A stretch of DNA of 64,000 bases from Lentzea aerocolonigenes (lineage in GTDB: Bacteria > Actinomycetota > Actinomycetes > Mycobacteriales > Pseudonocardiaceae), in NCBI RefSeq assembly GCF_000974445.1, contig NZ_BBOJ01000014.1, forward strand, positions 186,001 to 250,000, given 5' to 3'. The position numbers were made by a program, and so were the translations under genes. Positions 63,175-64,000 of this stretch are shown here, piece by piece. How positions within the stretch are numbered: the stretch's first letter is position 1; each line of letters begins with the position of its first letter. The notes under the pieces are model-generated. The model saw only the letters and a list, made by a program, of their open reading frames with translations, did no database searches and was not told where the DNA came from.

Positions 63175-64000
63175 CTACAGCTCGATCACCGTGCCGTCGA
63201 GCGGAACCTCGACGCCTGCCTCCCGCAGCTTGAACGACTCCGGCGACGACGGATCCAGCACCGGGTTGGTGTTGTTGAGGTGCGTGTAGATCCGCCGCAC
63301 CTCCGGAAACCGCCGCAGCTCCGGCAGACTGGCCGTGATCGGCAGGTGCCCCATCGCGGCCTGGCCGGACGAGCTGCCGGTCGCCGAGCCCATCTCCGAG
63401 GCCGCGTAGAACGTGCCGTCGAGCAGCACGCAGCCGGCCTGCGCCACCACCTCGTCGAAGCCTTCCGGCCACGACGCCAGACAGGGCGCGTAGACCAGCA
63501 CACCTCCCGAAACCGGGTCCTCGAACCTGTACGCCACCACCCAGCGGCTGTCCACAGTGGACGAGCGGGCGTACTTCGGGCGCTTGCCGCTGATCGGGAT
63601 CGCCGTGACGAGCAACCCGCCGAGGTCGAACTGATCCGCGTCCACCTCGCGCCACGCCACCGGTGCGTAGCCGTCGATCACCGTGCGCAGGTCGAACTGG
63701 TCCCGCAACGCGTGCAGGACCGTACCGGGCGCCCACACCGTCAGCCCCGTCCCGCCGCGCAACGTCAGCAGACCCAGCGTGTGGTCCAGCTCGGCGTCGG
63801 TGAACAACGCCCCGCGCACCGGGGTGTCGCGCGGTCCGGGACCGGGGTTCAGGAAAGAACACGCGGCGATCTGGGTGCGGATGTCCGGTGAGGCGTTGAC
63901 CAGCCACCAGTCCGTGCCGTTGCCGCTGATCGCGAGGCAGTCCTGCGACCGCGACGGCAGCGAGCCCGACCGGGCGCGCACGCACAGGGCGCAGGCGCAG
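63175..64000 (-). CDS. pqqB: PqqB-like metallo-beta-lactamase-fold protein, 5' end missing
   Basis: The frame runs off the right edge; 275 residues are seen, including CACALCVRARSGSLPSR at the start, the conserved Cys motif and following segment of PqqB. WWLVNASPDIRTQ, FTDAELDHTLGLL (degenerate metal-binding HxHxDH), YAPCLASWPEGF and YTHLNNTNP are also typical. PqqB acts in pyrroloquinoline quinone biosynthesis, probably hydroxylating the peptide-derived intermediate. The internal GTG 63981 is not the start. The rest of a pqq cluster would lie beyond the window. Confidence 0.92.
   Translation of the reverse strand, partial: CACALCVRARSGSLPSRSQDCLAISGNGTDWWLVNASPDIRTQIAACSFLNPGPGPRDTPVRGALFTDAELDHTLGLLTLRGGTGLTVWAPGTVLHALRDQFDLRTVIDGYAPVAWREVDADQFDLGGLLVTAIPISGKRPKYARSSTVDSRWVVAYRFEDPVSGGVLVYAPCLASWPEGFDEVVAQAGCVLLDGTFYAASEMGSATGSSSGQAAMGHLPITASLPELRRFPEVRRIYTHLNNTNPVLDPSSPESFKLREAGVEVPLDGTVIEL

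Overview
The window is high-GC, gene-dense actinobacterial DNA. Frequent GTG starts, many 4-bp ATGA/GTGA overlaps, a DUF5753-type XRE regulator paired with a DUF397 gene, a SARP/BTAD regulator and a tricorn protease all point to the Pseudonocardiaceae (Lentzea, Saccharothrix or a relative; this is inferred from gene content, not from a search).

Left arm (1-20 kb). The backbone is the conserved actinobacterial order mazG - transglycosylase - eno - divIC - DUF501 - ppx, opened up by insertions. A SurA-like gene (partial), mazG and a tricorn protease come first. A secreted lytic transglycosylase follows. Next is an iron-uptake operon efeU-efeO-efeB behind two overlapping IdeR/DtxR-type iron boxes. 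Then come a PatB-type aminotransferase divergent from an Lrp regulator, a SARP-like regulator, two tandem SDR paralogues, an alpha/beta hydrolase, and a secreted sphingomyelinase-like phosphodiesterase with a jacalin-type lectin tail. eno, divIC and the DUF501 gene close the arm.

Middle (20-35 kb). About 14.7 kb separate the DUF501 gene from ppx/gppA. They hold a second transglycosylase with a Ser-rich tail, an XRE/DUF397 pair, a 1135-aa LamG protein and a 2241-aa Rhs polymorphic toxin. The toxin ends in a Hint domain and a predicted R-S-E ADP-ribosyltransferase tip. A 4-bp-coupled putative immunity gene, a strong terminator and two tandem GNAT acetyltransferases complete the segment.

Right-middle (35-50 kb). 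This part holds an oligopeptide ABC transporter operon (binding protein, two permeases, two ATPases), a GNAT plus S10 peptidase pair, an Fe-S-type uracil-DNA glycosylase, an AbiE-like type IV toxin-antitoxin pair, and a five-gene DUF4129-TM-MoxR-DUF58-TM operon.

Right arm (50-64 kb). An NDH-2 gene ends in a near-perfect terminator. Next is a two-gene cassette: a 40-codon peptide gene with a consensus ribosome-binding site, translationally coupled to an ATP-grasp ligase of the graspetide (MvdD/TgmB) type. I consider this the best candidate for an undescribed RiPP system. An unusual class I tRNA with a UAA anticodon follows directly. Then come a ferric-reductase-like gene divergent from a LacI regulator, a three-gene operon (YncE-like propeller, ceramidase-fold protein, tachylectin-like propeller) behind a 21-bp palindrome, an inositol-phosphatase/SDR pair, an SGNH hydrolase, a PucR-type regulator and the 3' part of pqqB.
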